From a virus: 56,371 bases of DNA. Shown one piece after another: positions 23,978-33,868 of this stretch; positions within the stretch are counted from its first letter, which is position 1; each line of letters opens with the position of its first letter. Both the position numbers and the translations under genes were made by a program. Location of the stretch: positions 1-56,371 of IMG/VR virus record IMGVR_UViG_3300021376_000070; one strand, written 5' to 3'. The notes below the pieces were generated by a model. It saw only the letters and a program-made list of their open reading frames with translations. It had not been told where the DNA came from and did not search any database.

Positions 23978-25870
23978 TTACTTTGAACCTATTAGGTCTG
24001 CATAAGAAGCGCTGGTCGGATCGGGAGGACCAACTGAAATGGCACCTGTTGATCTCATAGAAGCAATAGCTCGCTGGATATTCTCTTCTGTGATGGGGAG
24101 GTTACGCTTTTTCAGCGCAGCTTCAGCAATGCCTCTTAGAGCCAGAATATCCTCTGCCGTCATTGGTTTGGCGGCAGGTTTTTTACCGCCAGCCCGTAAG
24201 TAATCTTGATATGCCTTAGAAGATCCAGCAGCAGCAGTCTGTGCGGCTGCTTGAGCCTGTGCCAATGCTATCTCTCCGGGCAGTTTCTGCATAGCCATTT
24301 GTGCACGCACAGCGTCCAAACCGGCTGCGTGTTCCGCTCTCTTGCCTTCTTGTTCCAACCGGAGTCTGTTCAATTCAGAATCACGAGCGCGAGCCAACAT
24401 CGCACTGTTGGTATTGGCAAGATCCATTGCTCGCTGATACCTTGATATGGCATCTTGCTGCGCCTTGTCACCAGCAGCCACCTTGTTCTGGTCGTACAGA
24501 GATTGAGCATTGGCGAAGGACACCCGAGATTGCAGAAGATTTCTTTCAGACTCCCGAATATCTTTCAAGCCTTGCCGGTAAGCGTTTAAACCAGTAGTGC
24601 CAGCTTCGCCCGCAGCCTGCAAGAAGCGGGGCGACTTGGAACCCATGATGCCAAGACCCGTCTGGATCAGGGCTTCATTGATATTGGAGCCACGCCGACC
24701 AGCCAAGTCTTGCTGTTGTTTGGCAATGTCTTGCTCCAAGAAACCCAGCCTGAACGGGGCTTCTGTTTGATAGCGGTTTATGCCCTTAGCGCGTTCTGCC
24801 GCCAACTCGTCTAAAGTGGGTTCTCTTAGATTCAAACGCGCATCGGTTGCTTTTGCCAAAGCCGCGTCATACAAAGTGTTAGTAGAACCAGCTTGGAAGA
24901 GCGCTGGCATGGTTAAAGGGGGAGTAACAGTTGCGGCAGGAGCGGCAGGTGGCGCTGGTCGACGTGCAGCAGGTGCAGGTGCAGGTGCAGGTGCAGGAGC
25001 ACGAGCGGGAGCGGCAGGTGCAGTCCCCACCGTCGTAGGAGAGGTCAAAGCCTGTTGAGCCGCCAACAATTCATTCTGAGCGGCTTGGAAACCTGCGGGG
25101 TCTTGTTGGCGCTGACGCAAACCAAAAGTCCGTAGACGGTCTTGTGCAGCGTTTACACGCTCTTGGAGAGCGGCATTGAGTACTCGTTGCTCATCAACAC
25201 TAGCAGCGCCCATGTTGAGGTAATCCTCTTGGAAACCTCGACCCAAAGCACCAGCTGGACCCAAGCGTTCTTGAGAATTTTGTTGAACAGGATTTCTATT
25301 GCGAAAAGAATTAACTATCTCAGAACCTCCCAACACGGCAGCGGTCAACGCTCCTGTCAAACCAAAAAATGGACTTGGAGACGCAGTTGGGAAAACAGTA
25401 AGAATGCGGCGTTTTTGCTCGGTGGTAAGTGGAGTTTCTACCAAACCTTCGTTTTGAAATCTCGGAATATCCCCGCCTTGTTTAAACGCAACCATGCCCC
25501 CTGCCGCCATGCGTTGGGGTTCCATGCCTTGAGGTTGTGCTCCCATAATATCTTGAGCAGCTAAAGCCTGAGAGGCTTCTGGCATTGCCATGATTCCTGA
25601 AGGAGCGTTTGATACTAGTCGAGGAGGAGCCATTTGCTGCTGGGTTGCAGCCATAGCTCTTATCATGTCTTCCCGGCTGGGTTGTGCCAAATCTTGCGCT
25701 ACGGTCGTGGTCGGAGACTGCTTGTTTGCCTGATCACGCATACGCTTGCGCCGAGACAGTTCTGTCACCACCAAATAGGAAGGATACGCCCCGCTAGGGG
25801 CTTGCACTTCCTTCATCAGCAACTGATCAGGAACATCCTTGAGTTGCTCAGAAAGTTCAATGAGATTCAT
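23978..25870 (-). CDS. Putative internal virion/structural protein, 630 aa
   Basis: Helical and Ala/Gln-rich, with an Ala-Pro linker near residues 280-320 made by tandem GCAGGT hexamers in the DNA. Residues near 122-140 have GGMVAFKQGG followed by DIPRF, a motif echoed in the gene at 27336. The C-terminal part has long charged helices. It lies between the giant protein and other virion-like genes. No family recognised; internal or ejection protein is inferred from position only. Confidence 0.7.
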   Translation of the reverse strand: MNLIELSEQLKDVPDQLLMKEVQAPSGAYPSYLVVTELSRRKRMRDQANKQSPTTTVAQDLAQPSREDMIRAMAATQQQMAPPRLVSNAPSGIMAMPEASQALAAQDIMGAQPQGMEPQRMAAGGMVAFKQGGDIPRFQNEGLVETPLTTEQKRRILTVFPTASPSPFFGLTGALTAAVLGGSEIVNSFRNRNPVQQNSQERLGPAGALGRGFQEDYLNMGAASVDEQRVLNAALQERVNAAQDRLRTFGLRQRQQDPAGFQAAQNELLAAQQALTSPTTVGTAPAAPARAPAPAPAPAPAARRPAPPAAPAATVTPPLTMPALFQAGSTNTLYDAALAKATDARLNLREPTLDELAAERAKGINRYQTEAPFRLGFLEQDIAKQQQDLAGRRGSNINEALIQTGLGIMGSKSPRFLQAAGEAGTTGLNAYRQGLKDIRESERNLLQSRVSFANAQSLYDQNKVAAGDKAQQDAISRYQRAMDLANTNSAMLARARDSELNRLRLEQEGKRAEHAAGLDAVRAQMAMQKLPGEIALAQAQAAAQTAAAGSSKAYQDYLRAGGKKPAAKPMTAEDILALRGIAEAALKKRNLPITEENIQRAIASMRSTGAISVGPPDPTSASYADLIGSK

Positions 25871-25879
25871 ACCTGTCCC

Positions 25880-26878
25880 TTAACTCTTCATGAACTCACG
25901 GTAGATACCAAGACCCAACAGACCCGGACCCACAATCTGCGACAGACCACTTGGAGGCTGTTCGTACACCGTCTTGCCACCAGTCCCCGCAAGGTTTGCA
26001 GAGCCACGCAGCAGGTCTGACATGAAGCCAAGCTGTTTATACGGGTACTGCTGCTGGGCAAGGAAGTCCTGATACGCCATGTCCAAGGCTTTCTGACGCT
26101 CTCCAGACTCCAGAGATCCAAACGCCTCTTGAGCTTTTGCCAGATCAAGCTCTGCTTGCTGCTGCGCGGTGCCCAGTTGACCCAGAGCCTGAGCGCCCTG
26201 AATACCAAGACCAGCCCCACGCAGACCAGCTTCAGTGCCAAACTGCATATTCCTCAAGGCTTGCTCATAAGCAGACTGAGTGCCCTTGGCTTGAATATCT
26301 GCCAGTTGACCGCCCAAGGCTCGTTCTCTTTCGGTGGTTGCCAGCAATTGCCGAGCACCGCCGTAGGTGCCTTGGCGAGCAGCGCCCAGATTGGCTCCCA
26401 GTTGAGCCTTTTGTGCGTCCCGAATAGCAGCGGCTTTCTGCAACTCCACCACATTCTGCATATAAGGGGACATGAAGGCTTGGGTGACATTCGGATCAGT
26501 GACCCCTTTGAAATACCTATCTCCTGCCCCCAGAGCGCCTATGCCGCCCGCGCCAGCCATGCCGGTGGCAACATCAAACTGACCGGGAGCCTCCATGCCT
26601 GCTACATCAGAGCGAGCCTGCAACTGTGTTTGACTGGGACCGGCAATCCTCTCCCCGCCGTAGGTCTGGTATGGGGTTTCGGTCAAGGCTTCGGTCTTAC
26701 CCAGTAGCCTTTCCATGTATGGCTGGGCGTACTCAGGGATGGTCACTGTAGAGGTCTGGGTGGGCTGCGCTGGCGCAGAGCCACCGCCACCATAGATACG
26801 CCCTCCGGGCTTGAGACGAGTGACAGATTCACCCAGCGGTTCGCCAAGAGCTTCCAGTTGTCTGCGCGAGTAGTTCAT
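25880..26878 (-). CDS. Putative internal virion protein, 332 aa
   Basis: Start set at 26878 (MNYSRRQLEALGEP) because GAGG lies just upstream; the in-frame extension to 26920 overlaps the previous gene. Gly/Ala/Gln-rich and mostly helical, with many AQ and QLG repeats in the second half. The C-terminal GLLGLGIYREF is hydrophobic. Compatible with a flexible particle-internal protein, but function is unknown. Confidence 0.7.
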   Translation of the reverse strand: MNYSRRQLEALGEPLGESVTRLKPGGRIYGGGGSAPAQPTQTSTVTIPEYAQPYMERLLGKTEALTETPYQTYGGERIAGPSQTQLQARSDVAGMEAPGQFDVATGMAGAGGIGALGAGDRYFKGVTDPNVTQAFMSPYMQNVVELQKAAAIRDAQKAQLGANLGAARQGTYGGARQLLATTERERALGGQLADIQAKGTQSAYEQALRNMQFGTEAGLRGAGLGIQGAQALGQLGTAQQQAELDLAKAQEAFGSLESGERQKALDMAYQDFLAQQQYPYKQLGFMSDLLRGSANLAGTGGKTVYEQPPSGLSQIVGPGLLGLGIYREFMKS

Positions 26879-26886
26879 TTTGACCT

Positions 26887-27339
26887 CTACAAGATTTTGG
26901 TGAACAGCTTGTCTGTCCACTTGTACCCCAAGTATTCAAAGAGTTTGGCATGATCCAGATGGACCTTTGTGTGCATGATGATTCTTTGCACCCCAATACC
27001 CTTTAATACCTGCTCTGCATACTGAAACAATCTAATCCCAATCCTTCCCTTGCGATATTCTTTTCGGATGAAATAAATATCCTCAAAAGCAGTCTTGCAA
27101 GTGCGGTAATGCAGATGGGGCTGAATGATGAATATGGCATATCCAATCACTTCCTCATCTGCTTTGACCGTTATACACCTCAACATTCCTGCCTGAGCCA
27201 GCCTTTTATATGCATCATAGTCCGGAGCAAGCGGGAAATCCTTTGTTACACACAGTTCCTCATAATGCAGAGGAAACAATCTTTCCAGTTCCTCAATAAA
27301 CGCAAACGGATCACAGTCTGCGTAAACGAGGGTCGTCAT
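26887..27339 (-). CDS. GNAT-family N-acetyltransferase
   Basis: 150 aa, full GNAT length. VIGYAIFIIQPH and FEDIYFIRKEYRKGRIGIRLF form strands 3-4 and the acetyl-CoA pyrophosphate loop (R-K-G-R-I-G), and LFEYLGYKW is the usual C-terminal motif. It could acetylate a host or virion protein. Location between virion-protein genes and a four-base overlap with the next gene suggest late expression. Confidence 0.85.
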   Translation of the reverse strand: MTTLVYADCDPFAFIEELERLFPLHYEELCVTKDFPLAPDYDAYKRLAQAGMLRCITVKADEEVIGYAIFIIQPHLHYRTCKTAFEDIYFIRKEYRKGRIGIRLFQYAEQVLKGIGVQRIIMHTKVHLDHAKLFEYLGYKWTDKLFTKIL

Positions 27340-29402
27340 ACTGGCATCATTTTTTTCGGATTCACAGCAGGAGCCTGCTTCTTCTTACCGGTTCTCTGGC
27401 GGCGAACACGATCCATCATGGCATACAACTGCTTTGCTCCTGCCTTGCTTGAACCATTACCCAGATGGCTCACCACATCAGCCGGTATCACAAATTCTCC
27501 ATCTGCCAGACGAGCAGGCTGACGGTCATTGATGGTGGCAGGAATAGAGTCGCTCATCCCATCGCCACCGCCCGAAAGGAACCGGGGGATATTACTCAGA
27601 CCGCCACCGGCAAAGTTCTGCTGGGCAGACTCATACAAGCCTTTGCCGCTTCTGTAATCGGCAAACTTGTACGGCTCTTCCATGCGATTAATATTCTTGC
27701 GAATTTCTTTGGCTTGACCGCCTTTGGCGTAGAAGCCGCCAGAGCCATCGCCTTCACCGCCATAACCGCCGGAGCCGTATCCCAAACCATCGCCAGCAGC
27801 AGCACCCGCAGCGGCACCAGCAGCACCAGCAGCGGCATCTGCGTTGGCTGCATACCCCTCTTGAGCAGCAGCAGTTACGGCATCAGCGTGCGCATTCATG
27901 GCTTGCCCAGCGGCAGCGTTCATGGAGGCTTGAGCTTCCATTTCACTAAAAGCCTTTACGCCAGCGTCAACTAGTGAATTGCCAAGCAGATTCGCAAGCA
28001 TCCCTCCAGGTGCAAAACCACCCCTCCCATAACTTTGCAACGCTTGTCCAACTGCTATTTGACTAGCCGGGTTTGGATTCATAGACGGACCGCTAATGTC
28101 GCCTATACCACCACCGCCCATGTCAAACAACTGAGGTAACGACGGCAGCGATTTTTTTTGTTGTGTTGCACTATATGACTCAGAAGATTCAGCCCTGGGC
28201 ATGGGGATGCCGTAGTTGCGTTCCCGGTAACTGATAGGTTGGTTGGCAATACCAATCACGGGGCTGGGCTGGGATGGAGCAAAGGCGGGAACTTGCAACT
28301 GGGGCAGACCCGCCATACCTTGAACCCGGGCAATAGACTCATAGACCTTTGCCACCTCCGGAGATACCGTAGGAACGGGGTTTGATCCAACCTCCTGTCC
28401 ATCGGTGGTATTACCTCCTTCTGCAAAAGCAATGATCCCGCCCTGCGCTGCACGATAAGGGGTTCCTGCGGTGTAACGATAGCGCAGACGCTCTTGCTCA
28501 ATTCCAGAAGGAGAAGCCGGAAGACCTGAGAGATTCTCCACATCCAGCGAGTATGGGCGAATGAAGGCATCTTGCCGTGATAGTTTTTCCTGCTCTGGAG
28601 TTCCAAACAGCACAGGAGCGGCACCCATTGCCAAGTTCATCTTGTTGTTGCCGGCAAAGTCCATAAAGGCTTTCGGAGAACTGAAGACTTGCTTGCCACC
28701 TTCTACAACGCGACCAAAGCGTTCATCCATCGTTGGGGTTTTGGGTAGCGTATTGACATCGATGACTTGCGTGGACGGTCTCAGGCTACCGATGTGATCG
28801 GCGGCAGCATCAGCAACAGGAGTGGTGAAGCCATAGTTTATGCTGCCTGCGGCAGTTTCCAGCGACGGCAAAGCCATTGCCTTTGCGTTTAAACCAACCT
28901 GCGGCATGAACGTGCTGTTCACCAATTGACCCGGAGCCGCATTGCTGATGGCGGCGGTCGGGATGGTAATACCGCTACCCGCGCCAGCCATTGCGCCCGG
29001 AGCGCCAACAACGGCATTTGCTGGGAGCGCAGCAGAGGCAGCAGGGGCTGCAAGGTTTGCCATTGACCCAGCCATTCCAGCGCCTCCAGCGGCTCCTAGA
29101 CCCATCATGAGACCCTCTCTGAGGCTCCCGGTAGCCAAGGCTCCCAAGCCGCCCGCGATCATGCCTGCCTGCAAGGCGCTCAGACCCATGCCAGCCGGAC
29201 CCAGAGCCATACCCGCCACCATAGGCAGGAGATTTCTCAGACTGAAGGCTTCGGGTAAACCCGTACTGGGGTTGATGGTCAGACTCGTGCCGTTGTTTCG
29301 GGCGAGCGCCTGAAGTCCACCCACCTCTTGCGGGGACATATGAACCAGCACTGAGTCGCCATAGCGACCCTGACTGGCTAGGGTTTGAGCAGCTTGGTTC
29401 AT
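27336..29402 (-). CDS. Large Gly/Ala-rich virion-associated protein, 688 aa
   Basis: N-terminal alpha/hydrophobic region with glycine-zipper-like repeats (GLGAAGGAGMAG), GGIIAFAEGG near residue 325, an Ala-rich low-complexity stretch near 510-545, and a C-terminal block with PATINDRQPARLADGEFVIP. I recall that C-terminal block as recurring in uncultured aquatic phages, without assigned function. Possibly a membrane-interacting ejection protein (inference). AAGGA upstream of the ATG serves as ribosome site. Confidence 0.7.
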   Translation of the reverse strand: MNQAAQTLASQGRYGDSVLVHMSPQEVGGLQALARNNGTSLTINPSTGLPEAFSLRNLLPMVAGMALGPAGMGLSALQAGMIAGGLGALATGSLREGLMMGLGAAGGAGMAGSMANLAAPAASAALPANAVVGAPGAMAGAGSGITIPTAAISNAAPGQLVNSTFMPQVGLNAKAMALPSLETAAGSINYGFTTPVADAAADHIGSLRPSTQVIDVNTLPKTPTMDERFGRVVEGGKQVFSSPKAFMDFAGNNKMNLAMGAAPVLFGTPEQEKLSRQDAFIRPYSLDVENLSGLPASPSGIEQERLRYRYTAGTPYRAAQGGIIAFAEGGNTTDGQEVGSNPVPTVSPEVAKVYESIARVQGMAGLPQLQVPAFAPSQPSPVIGIANQPISYRERNYGIPMPRAESSESYSATQQKKSLPSLPQLFDMGGGGIGDISGPSMNPNPASQIAVGQALQSYGRGGFAPGGMLANLLGNSLVDAGVKAFSEMEAQASMNAAAGQAMNAHADAVTAAAQEGYAANADAAAGAAGAAAGAAAGDGLGYGSGGYGGEGDGSGGFYAKGGQAKEIRKNINRMEEPYKFADYRSGKGLYESAQQNFAGGGLSNIPRFLSGGGDGMSDSIPATINDRQPARLADGEFVIPADVVSHLGNGSSKAGAKQLYAMMDRVRRQRTGKKKQAPAVNPKKMMPV

Positions 29403-29432
29403 GTTGACATTATCCTTGCTCGCGTTTAAACG

Positions 29433-30773
29433 TCAATCGGTTAGGTCGTAGTAAGACATCGATCCAATGATGTCGTCGGTGCCTGAAATAGTCCTTGCAG
29501 CCAGCGTAAAAATGTCGCTCACACCAGCAATACTCGCGCCCAGTTGATTGTCAAAGTTGTACTCCACATCTCCGGTAGCAGTGCCGCTGCCTTGATTGGA
29601 GCCTGCGGTGTAGTTCAAATCCACAATCGTCCCGCCGGTCAGGGCGGTAGCGGTAACATCCTTTTCGACATTAGTAGAGTTGCTTGTGAATGATGCGCCA
29701 GTCAAGATGGGGTTTTTGATCAAAGCCAGTTCATAGTCTAGCGTTGATCCAATCGGGATTGCATGAAAGATTGAGGGGATTACCACCGCCCCAAGGTTGG
29801 CGCTCTTCAGTCTGATCGACACAATCGGCACGAAGGATGTAGTCACCCCGGTCAGAGTAGTGGTGCGTCTAGCCCAAGTTAAAGAAGACTTTTGTTCATA
29901 CCCGCCTTCAGAGATTACCGAGGAGCAAATTTGCGTAAGTGTTGACGCAGAAGCAGTTACTCCTGTGTTCTCAATCTCATACCTGATTGGCAGGATAGCG
30001 GTGGTCATGTAGACCTTGTCAATATCGTTGGCATTGTTGAAAGTATGGCACACATAAAACTTGCCATCGATCACAAACCCACAACGGACAGAGCCAACAC
30101 CCAACCATTCAAAGTCCATATAAAGAATCTGAGCCTTGGTTGGATCTAGCGTGATACCGGAAGCTCCAGTGCCATCGAGCTTGTCTCCGTTCCAATCTGC
30201 CTGATTGACAGTCCGGGCATCACTGGGAGTGCCGGATGTATTGGTTCGCAGGACAAAAGACTTGGTCGTGCCATTAAATTGGAAAAACACGCCGTTGTCA
30301 GTATTGAAGTAACCCACCCTCTGGCGCAGGTTTTCTTTGCCAGAATTCATCACAAAGGTGGCAAGTACCATCAGGCTCTTCCCCGGTTGATACGGGAATA
30401 CCCTAAAACTCTGCCTTACCGCTTTGCTGCCTGATGCGGTGGTGACAGCCAAGTCCACGCTGGACTCATTGGCGACATAGGTCGCCGTGCCGCTGGTGAC
30501 CAGTTCCTCGCTGAACTGCGGGTCTTTTTGGTAGCGGTTCTGGCTGTCGAAAAGCGTATAAGGCTGGGCAGTACGGAGCCTTCCAAACGCATCTAGCGAT
30601 GTTGCGGAGAAGGGGTCCATAAAGTCATTTACCTCGTTTGTCAGAGAGTTTAAATAGTCATCCAACAGGTTGAAATACAGACGCAAAGCGCGGATAAAGT
30701 CGGTCTGCTCGACTTGGTCGTATTCCCTTTTGGGTATAGGAAGGGCTGGTGCGCTGAACTTCTTGATGATCAC
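29433..30773 (-). CDS. Putative tail structural protein, 446 aa
   Basis: The N-terminus has a helical DFIRALRLYFNLLDDYLNSL segment, then a beta-rich body with lectin-like sandwiches (QSFRVFPYQPGKSLMVLATF, GVFFQFNGTT). Its ATG overlaps the upstream stop. The body resembles phage tail-associated beta-sandwich proteins; a spike or tail-needle-linked role is possible, unproven. Confidence 0.65.
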   Translation of the reverse strand: MIIKKFSAPALPIPKREYDQVEQTDFIRALRLYFNLLDDYLNSLTNEVNDFMDPFSATSLDAFGRLRTAQPYTLFDSQNRYQKDPQFSEELVTSGTATYVANESSVDLAVTTASGSKAVRQSFRVFPYQPGKSLMVLATFVMNSGKENLRQRVGYFNTDNGVFFQFNGTTKSFVLRTNTSGTPSDARTVNQADWNGDKLDGTGASGITLDPTKAQILYMDFEWLGVGSVRCGFVIDGKFYVCHTFNNANDIDKVYMTTAILPIRYEIENTGVTASASTLTQICSSVISEGGYEQKSSLTWARRTTTLTGVTTSFVPIVSIRLKSANLGAVVIPSIFHAIPIGSTLDYELALIKNPILTGASFTSNSTNVEKDVTATALTGGTIVDLNYTAGSNQGSGTATGDVEYNFDNQLGASIAGVSDIFTLAARTISGTDDIIGSMSYYDLTD

Positions 30774-32635
30774 CGTTTGCCATCCTTGCGTCCATCCAAT
30801 CTAGGAAGACCCATCTGCCACATAACGCCCAAACCATCGGAGTAAATTTTCATTCCCATCTGACGAGCGCGAGCGCGGATAAAAATCTGCTCCGTATATT
30901 GCTCAACCGGCACGGTAGTGGACAACTCCACCAAGGGCTGATTGGCGCTGATGTAGTTCGATCCTGGGAAGTTTCTGGGCTTGACCGTCAGCAATACTTG
31001 CGGATTAGCAGCAGTTGATCCAGAAAAATTGATATCAGGAATCATCCTCTTGATCAACAAGAAATCATCCCCGTCAGCAATGTCAAAGTCAGAAGTGATG
31101 ATGTAGGAGGTCATAGACGCACCATCAGCATCTACACCCAACTCATGGTTGTAGAGATACTGACCATTGATGGCTTGAGGATAAGCCCTCAGAGGCGAAT
31201 CCAGCCATGCAGTGCGTTCCAGAGTTCCGTAGTACCAAATCTGCTCTGCGTAGTTGTAGATCACATAGCTATCTGGAACGATGGAGTTGCCGGTGGGATA
31301 GATCCACCAGACCTCATTCCAGCGTTCATTGGTCCCAGAGATGATCTGATCCTTCTGCTCGTAGTTCAGATTATTAAAGACCAAGTTTCTGAGCGTACAA
31401 GGCAAGGTCTCGACCCGACCAGAGTACATATAGAACTTGTCCAAGCCCATCCAGTACACCACATTGTTTGCCACTGAGATAGACCGAGGGCTGGCAATAG
31501 AAATGTTATCTGCCATCTCTTGGAAAGCAAAGACATCCGTAGTGCCCGTAAACTGCATGGAATACATGGTGGAGTCTGTAAGGATCAGAATCTCCTGCCG
31601 AGTCGCAATTGCACGAACAATCTTTGAGCCGCGAGAAACCCTGTAAAAGCCAGCAGAGTTGGTTGGACTTGGAGTCCAGTTCAGAGGCTCACCCTGATCT
31701 GCCCAGCGAATCAGCATGGGGTCAAAGGTTGCAGAGCCAAATTGTGTCGCCCCAAAAGCGCACAGATGCCGGTCATTCTGCGAGACCATTAACTGCATCA
31801 CTTGAGCGGGGACATTAGCTCCCGTAAAGCCAGCATTCGTTGCTGCGGTAGATATTGGTATAGCACGAACGGTAAAGGTAGCTTCATACGCCCAGTAGTA
31901 GGGCGTACCGTTTCTGATGTTCATGACCGAGTCATTGTCGAAATTGTCGTACCACCAATCCCTCTGCTCAATCACCAAAGGAGTCACGGTGCCCGTGCCC
32001 CATCCCAGACGACCCCAAGCACCAGCACTCCATCCATATCCATACAGAGTGATGTCATTGCCGGGGATGATGGGAAAGACCGCCGTGATGCCGGTGCCGC
32101 CCTGATTGCTGACCGTGCTGGTCGCTGCGGTTGTTGTCTCAATCTGAAAGTTGTTGGCATTTACTAGTGCATAGACCTGAAACTCTGCATTGAATTCTGA
32201 TTGCGGGATGCCTCCAATCGGACCCACAACACCAGAAAAGGTCACAAATTGATTCGTTGCGGTTACGCCGTGCCCGACAATGTTGACATTGACAATCCTT
32301 GACCCATTGGTGGTGTCAAAGCAGTTGTCTGTTGCAGGCGATGTAAATGTGGCGCGAGCGGGGGTCAGGTCTTGTAGGTTCCCCCCTACCTCCGCATACA
32401 GATGATTGGTAGTCCCAATCCACAAGACATTGTCATTGTTGCTTGTGATGTAATTGAACATCTGCCGACAGATGCCCTTGATCGAGACCGTAGGTTCACT
32501 CTGCCATCCACCGAGCTTCTGTGGATAACCAGAAAGGAACCGGATCTTCTCAGACTCGTAGTAACCGCCCTCATTGGCGTAGTTAGTCGTGTCCCGATTG
32601 ACCCCCGGCTTGATTTTGACCTTGGTAAATGCCAT
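30770..32635 (-). CDS. Tail/stabilisation protein, P22 gp10-like (tentative)
   Basis: 621 aa and beta-rich throughout. The N-terminal KIKPGVNRDTTNYANEGGYYE and RFLSGYPQKLGGW, with repeated W-rich strands, fit the beta-propeller tail-hub or DNA-stabilisation proteins of P22-like podoviruses. In that group this protein seals the portal below the gp4-like adaptor. Lies next to lysis genes. No Shine-Dalgarno; the palindrome ATGTTTAAACAT covers the start upstream region at 32634. Confidence 0.6.
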   Translation of the reverse strand: MAFTKVKIKPGVNRDTTNYANEGGYYESEKIRFLSGYPQKLGGWQSEPTVSIKGICRQMFNYITSNNDNVLWIGTTNHLYAEVGGNLQDLTPARATFTSPATDNCFDTTNGSRIVNVNIVGHGVTATNQFVTFSGVVGPIGGIPQSEFNAEFQVYALVNANNFQIETTTAATSTVSNQGGTGITAVFPIIPGNDITLYGYGWSAGAWGRLGWGTGTVTPLVIEQRDWWYDNFDNDSVMNIRNGTPYYWAYEATFTVRAIPISTAATNAGFTGANVPAQVMQLMVSQNDRHLCAFGATQFGSATFDPMLIRWADQGEPLNWTPSPTNSAGFYRVSRGSKIVRAIATRQEILILTDSTMYSMQFTGTTDVFAFQEMADNISIASPRSISVANNVVYWMGLDKFYMYSGRVETLPCTLRNLVFNNLNYEQKDQIISGTNERWNEVWWIYPTGNSIVPDSYVIYNYAEQIWYYGTLERTAWLDSPLRAYPQAINGQYLYNHELGVDADGASMTSYIITSDFDIADGDDFLLIKRMIPDINFSGSTAANPQVLLTVKPRNFPGSNYISANQPLVELSTTVPVEQYTEQIFIRARARQMGMKIYSDGLGVMWQMGLPRLDGRKDGKR

Positions 32636-32644
32636 GTTTAAACA

Positions 32645-33154
32645 TCACGCTATGTGTTTGCTCTCAGCCTCAATACCATCCAACCGGCGCATCCAGCCCT
32701 TGCCGAATGTGGCAAAGGTGTTCAGGCTCTTGTAGTGAGCCTCGCGCAGGTTGCAGAACGCCTCAATCAGTTCGTCAGCGGGCATTTTGGTTACAGCCTC
32801 CATCGTTTTGGGACCAATTGCACCATCGGCTGTTACTCCAACAGCTTGCTGAAGAAATTTAGCAGCCCGACCGACACCAGCATTAACAGCACAATCAAAA
32901 ACACACAGATCAACGCCAGAAGGAAGGTCATCGCCGCGCACAGCATCCCAATACTTTTTCTTGTACAGAGGAGACACCATCCCAACGGTGAGTCCACGCA
33001 TATCAGCCTCGGTGACGGGATGTCCGACCCATTCTTCCCAGACACGCTGCGTCACTCCTAGATTTGTTCTGCCGCCCGGATCGGCAGGATGGTTGACATA
33101 CCCACCCTCCCATTTGAGGATGTGCTTAATCGCCTCATCCCAGTTGTGCTTCAT
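32645..33154 (-). CDS. Endolysin, GH108-type muramidase
   Basis: The start is set at 33154 (MKHNWDEA), overlapping the holin stop as ATGA, giving 169 aa. Catalytic region W15-E16-G17-G18 with D25-x-G27-G28-x-T30-x-x-G33 is the GH108 signature, and a peptidoglycan-binding-like half (FLQQAVGVTADGAIGPKT) follows. It cleaves the glycan backbone for lysis. No signal peptide, so release needs the adjacent holin. Confidence 0.92.
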   Translation of the reverse strand: MKHNWDEAIKHILKWEGGYVNHPADPGGRTNLGVTQRVWEEWVGHPVTEADMRGLTVGMVSPLYKKKYWDAVRGDDLPSGVDLCVFDCAVNAGVGRAAKFLQQAVGVTADGAIGPKTMEAVTKMPADELIEAFCNLREAHYKSLNTFATFGKGWMRRLDGIEAESKHIA

Positions 33155-33639
33155 TTCTTTGCCAGCAGATCGGTTTTCTGTGCAGAGCCAGCGGACGAAC
33201 CAAAGTAATACGCCATGATCCCGGTCCATGCGGTGCCGAGCGAACCCAGCATCATGGTGAGCGCCGTGTTATCTGCCACGGACATCTTGCCAAACATCAT
33301 CCCACCGAGGATTGCAAAAAAGCCAATCGTCACTGCGGCAGCTAAAAGAGGCGGCACCCATGAACGGGTAGTGGCTTGCATCTCACGGGCGCTCTTGCGA
33401 TCATCGACCGCCAGCTTCTCAAAGTTCAGTCCAAGCTCCTGCGCCTGTTTCTGAAGCTCGATTTCAGCAATCTTGATCTGGGCTACATGCTCGGCGGTCA
33501 GCTTGTTGCTAGAGATTAAATCCCCAACCTTTTCTTCATCGACGCCAATAGCCTTGGAGATAGCAGACACAGCCATGCCAGCCAGAGGACCGCCAAGAGC
33601 GGTGGCGATTGTCGGTGCAATTTGTTTGAGCCAATCCAT
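33151..33639 (-). CDS. Holin (3-TM type)
   Basis: 162 aa. Amphipathic N-terminus, charged central helix (residues 65-95), then two clear membrane segments (WVPPLLAAAVTIGFFAILGG and LTMMLGSLGTAWTGIMAYYF). This matches holins next to GH108 lysins. It would open the inner membrane for endolysin release. Overlaps the endolysin start by four bases. Confidence 0.85.
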   Translation of the reverse strand: MDWLKQIAPTIATALGGPLAGMAVSAISKAIGVDEEKVGDLISSNKLTAEHVAQIKIAEIELQKQAQELGLNFEKLAVDDRKSAREMQATTRSWVPPLLAAAVTIGFFAILGGMMFGKMSVADNTALTMMLGSLGTAWTGIMAYYFGSSAGSAQKTDLLAKK

Positions 33640-33640
33640 A

Positions 33641-33868
33641 TTAAGGCATCAAGGCTTTGAGTTGGTCAGGGGTCTGTGCAGCGTCCATCTGAACCTGTAG
33701 AGCAGCGTACTTTTCCCGAATCTTCTGGCGCTCTTCTTCAGCCCCAGAGACTTGACCCGGAATCTGCTTGGCAATGGCGTTGTCAAACGGCTCAAACTCA
33801 GCAGCACGGGCAGCACGCCGAGCGTTATGGGCAATTTCTTTTGCCTTGGTCATGTTGATGGTGATCAT
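33641..33868 (-). CDS. Small conserved tail-region protein, 75 aa
   Basis: Start overlaps the upstream stop and follows GGAGG by seven bases. Helical and charged, with AKEIAHNARRAARAAEFEP followed by REKYAALQVQMDAAQ. Resembles short proteins found beside tail fibres, possibly chaperone or assembly factors; function unknown. Confidence 0.65.
   Translation of the reverse strand: MITINMTKAKEIAHNARRAARAAEFEPFDNAIAKQIPGQVSGAEEERQKIREKYAALQVQMDAAQTPDQLKALMP

Noticed and set aside
24966-25000. GCAGGT hexamer run as a regulatory repeat
   Set aside because: Lies inside an Ala-Pro linker of the 630-aa protein; simple-sequence slippage explains it.
29402-29440. Sigma70 promoter TTGACG-16-GATAAT upstream of the 688-aa gene
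   Set aside because: The -10 box would end only six bases before the ATG, and AAGGA in the same place is better read as the ribosome site.
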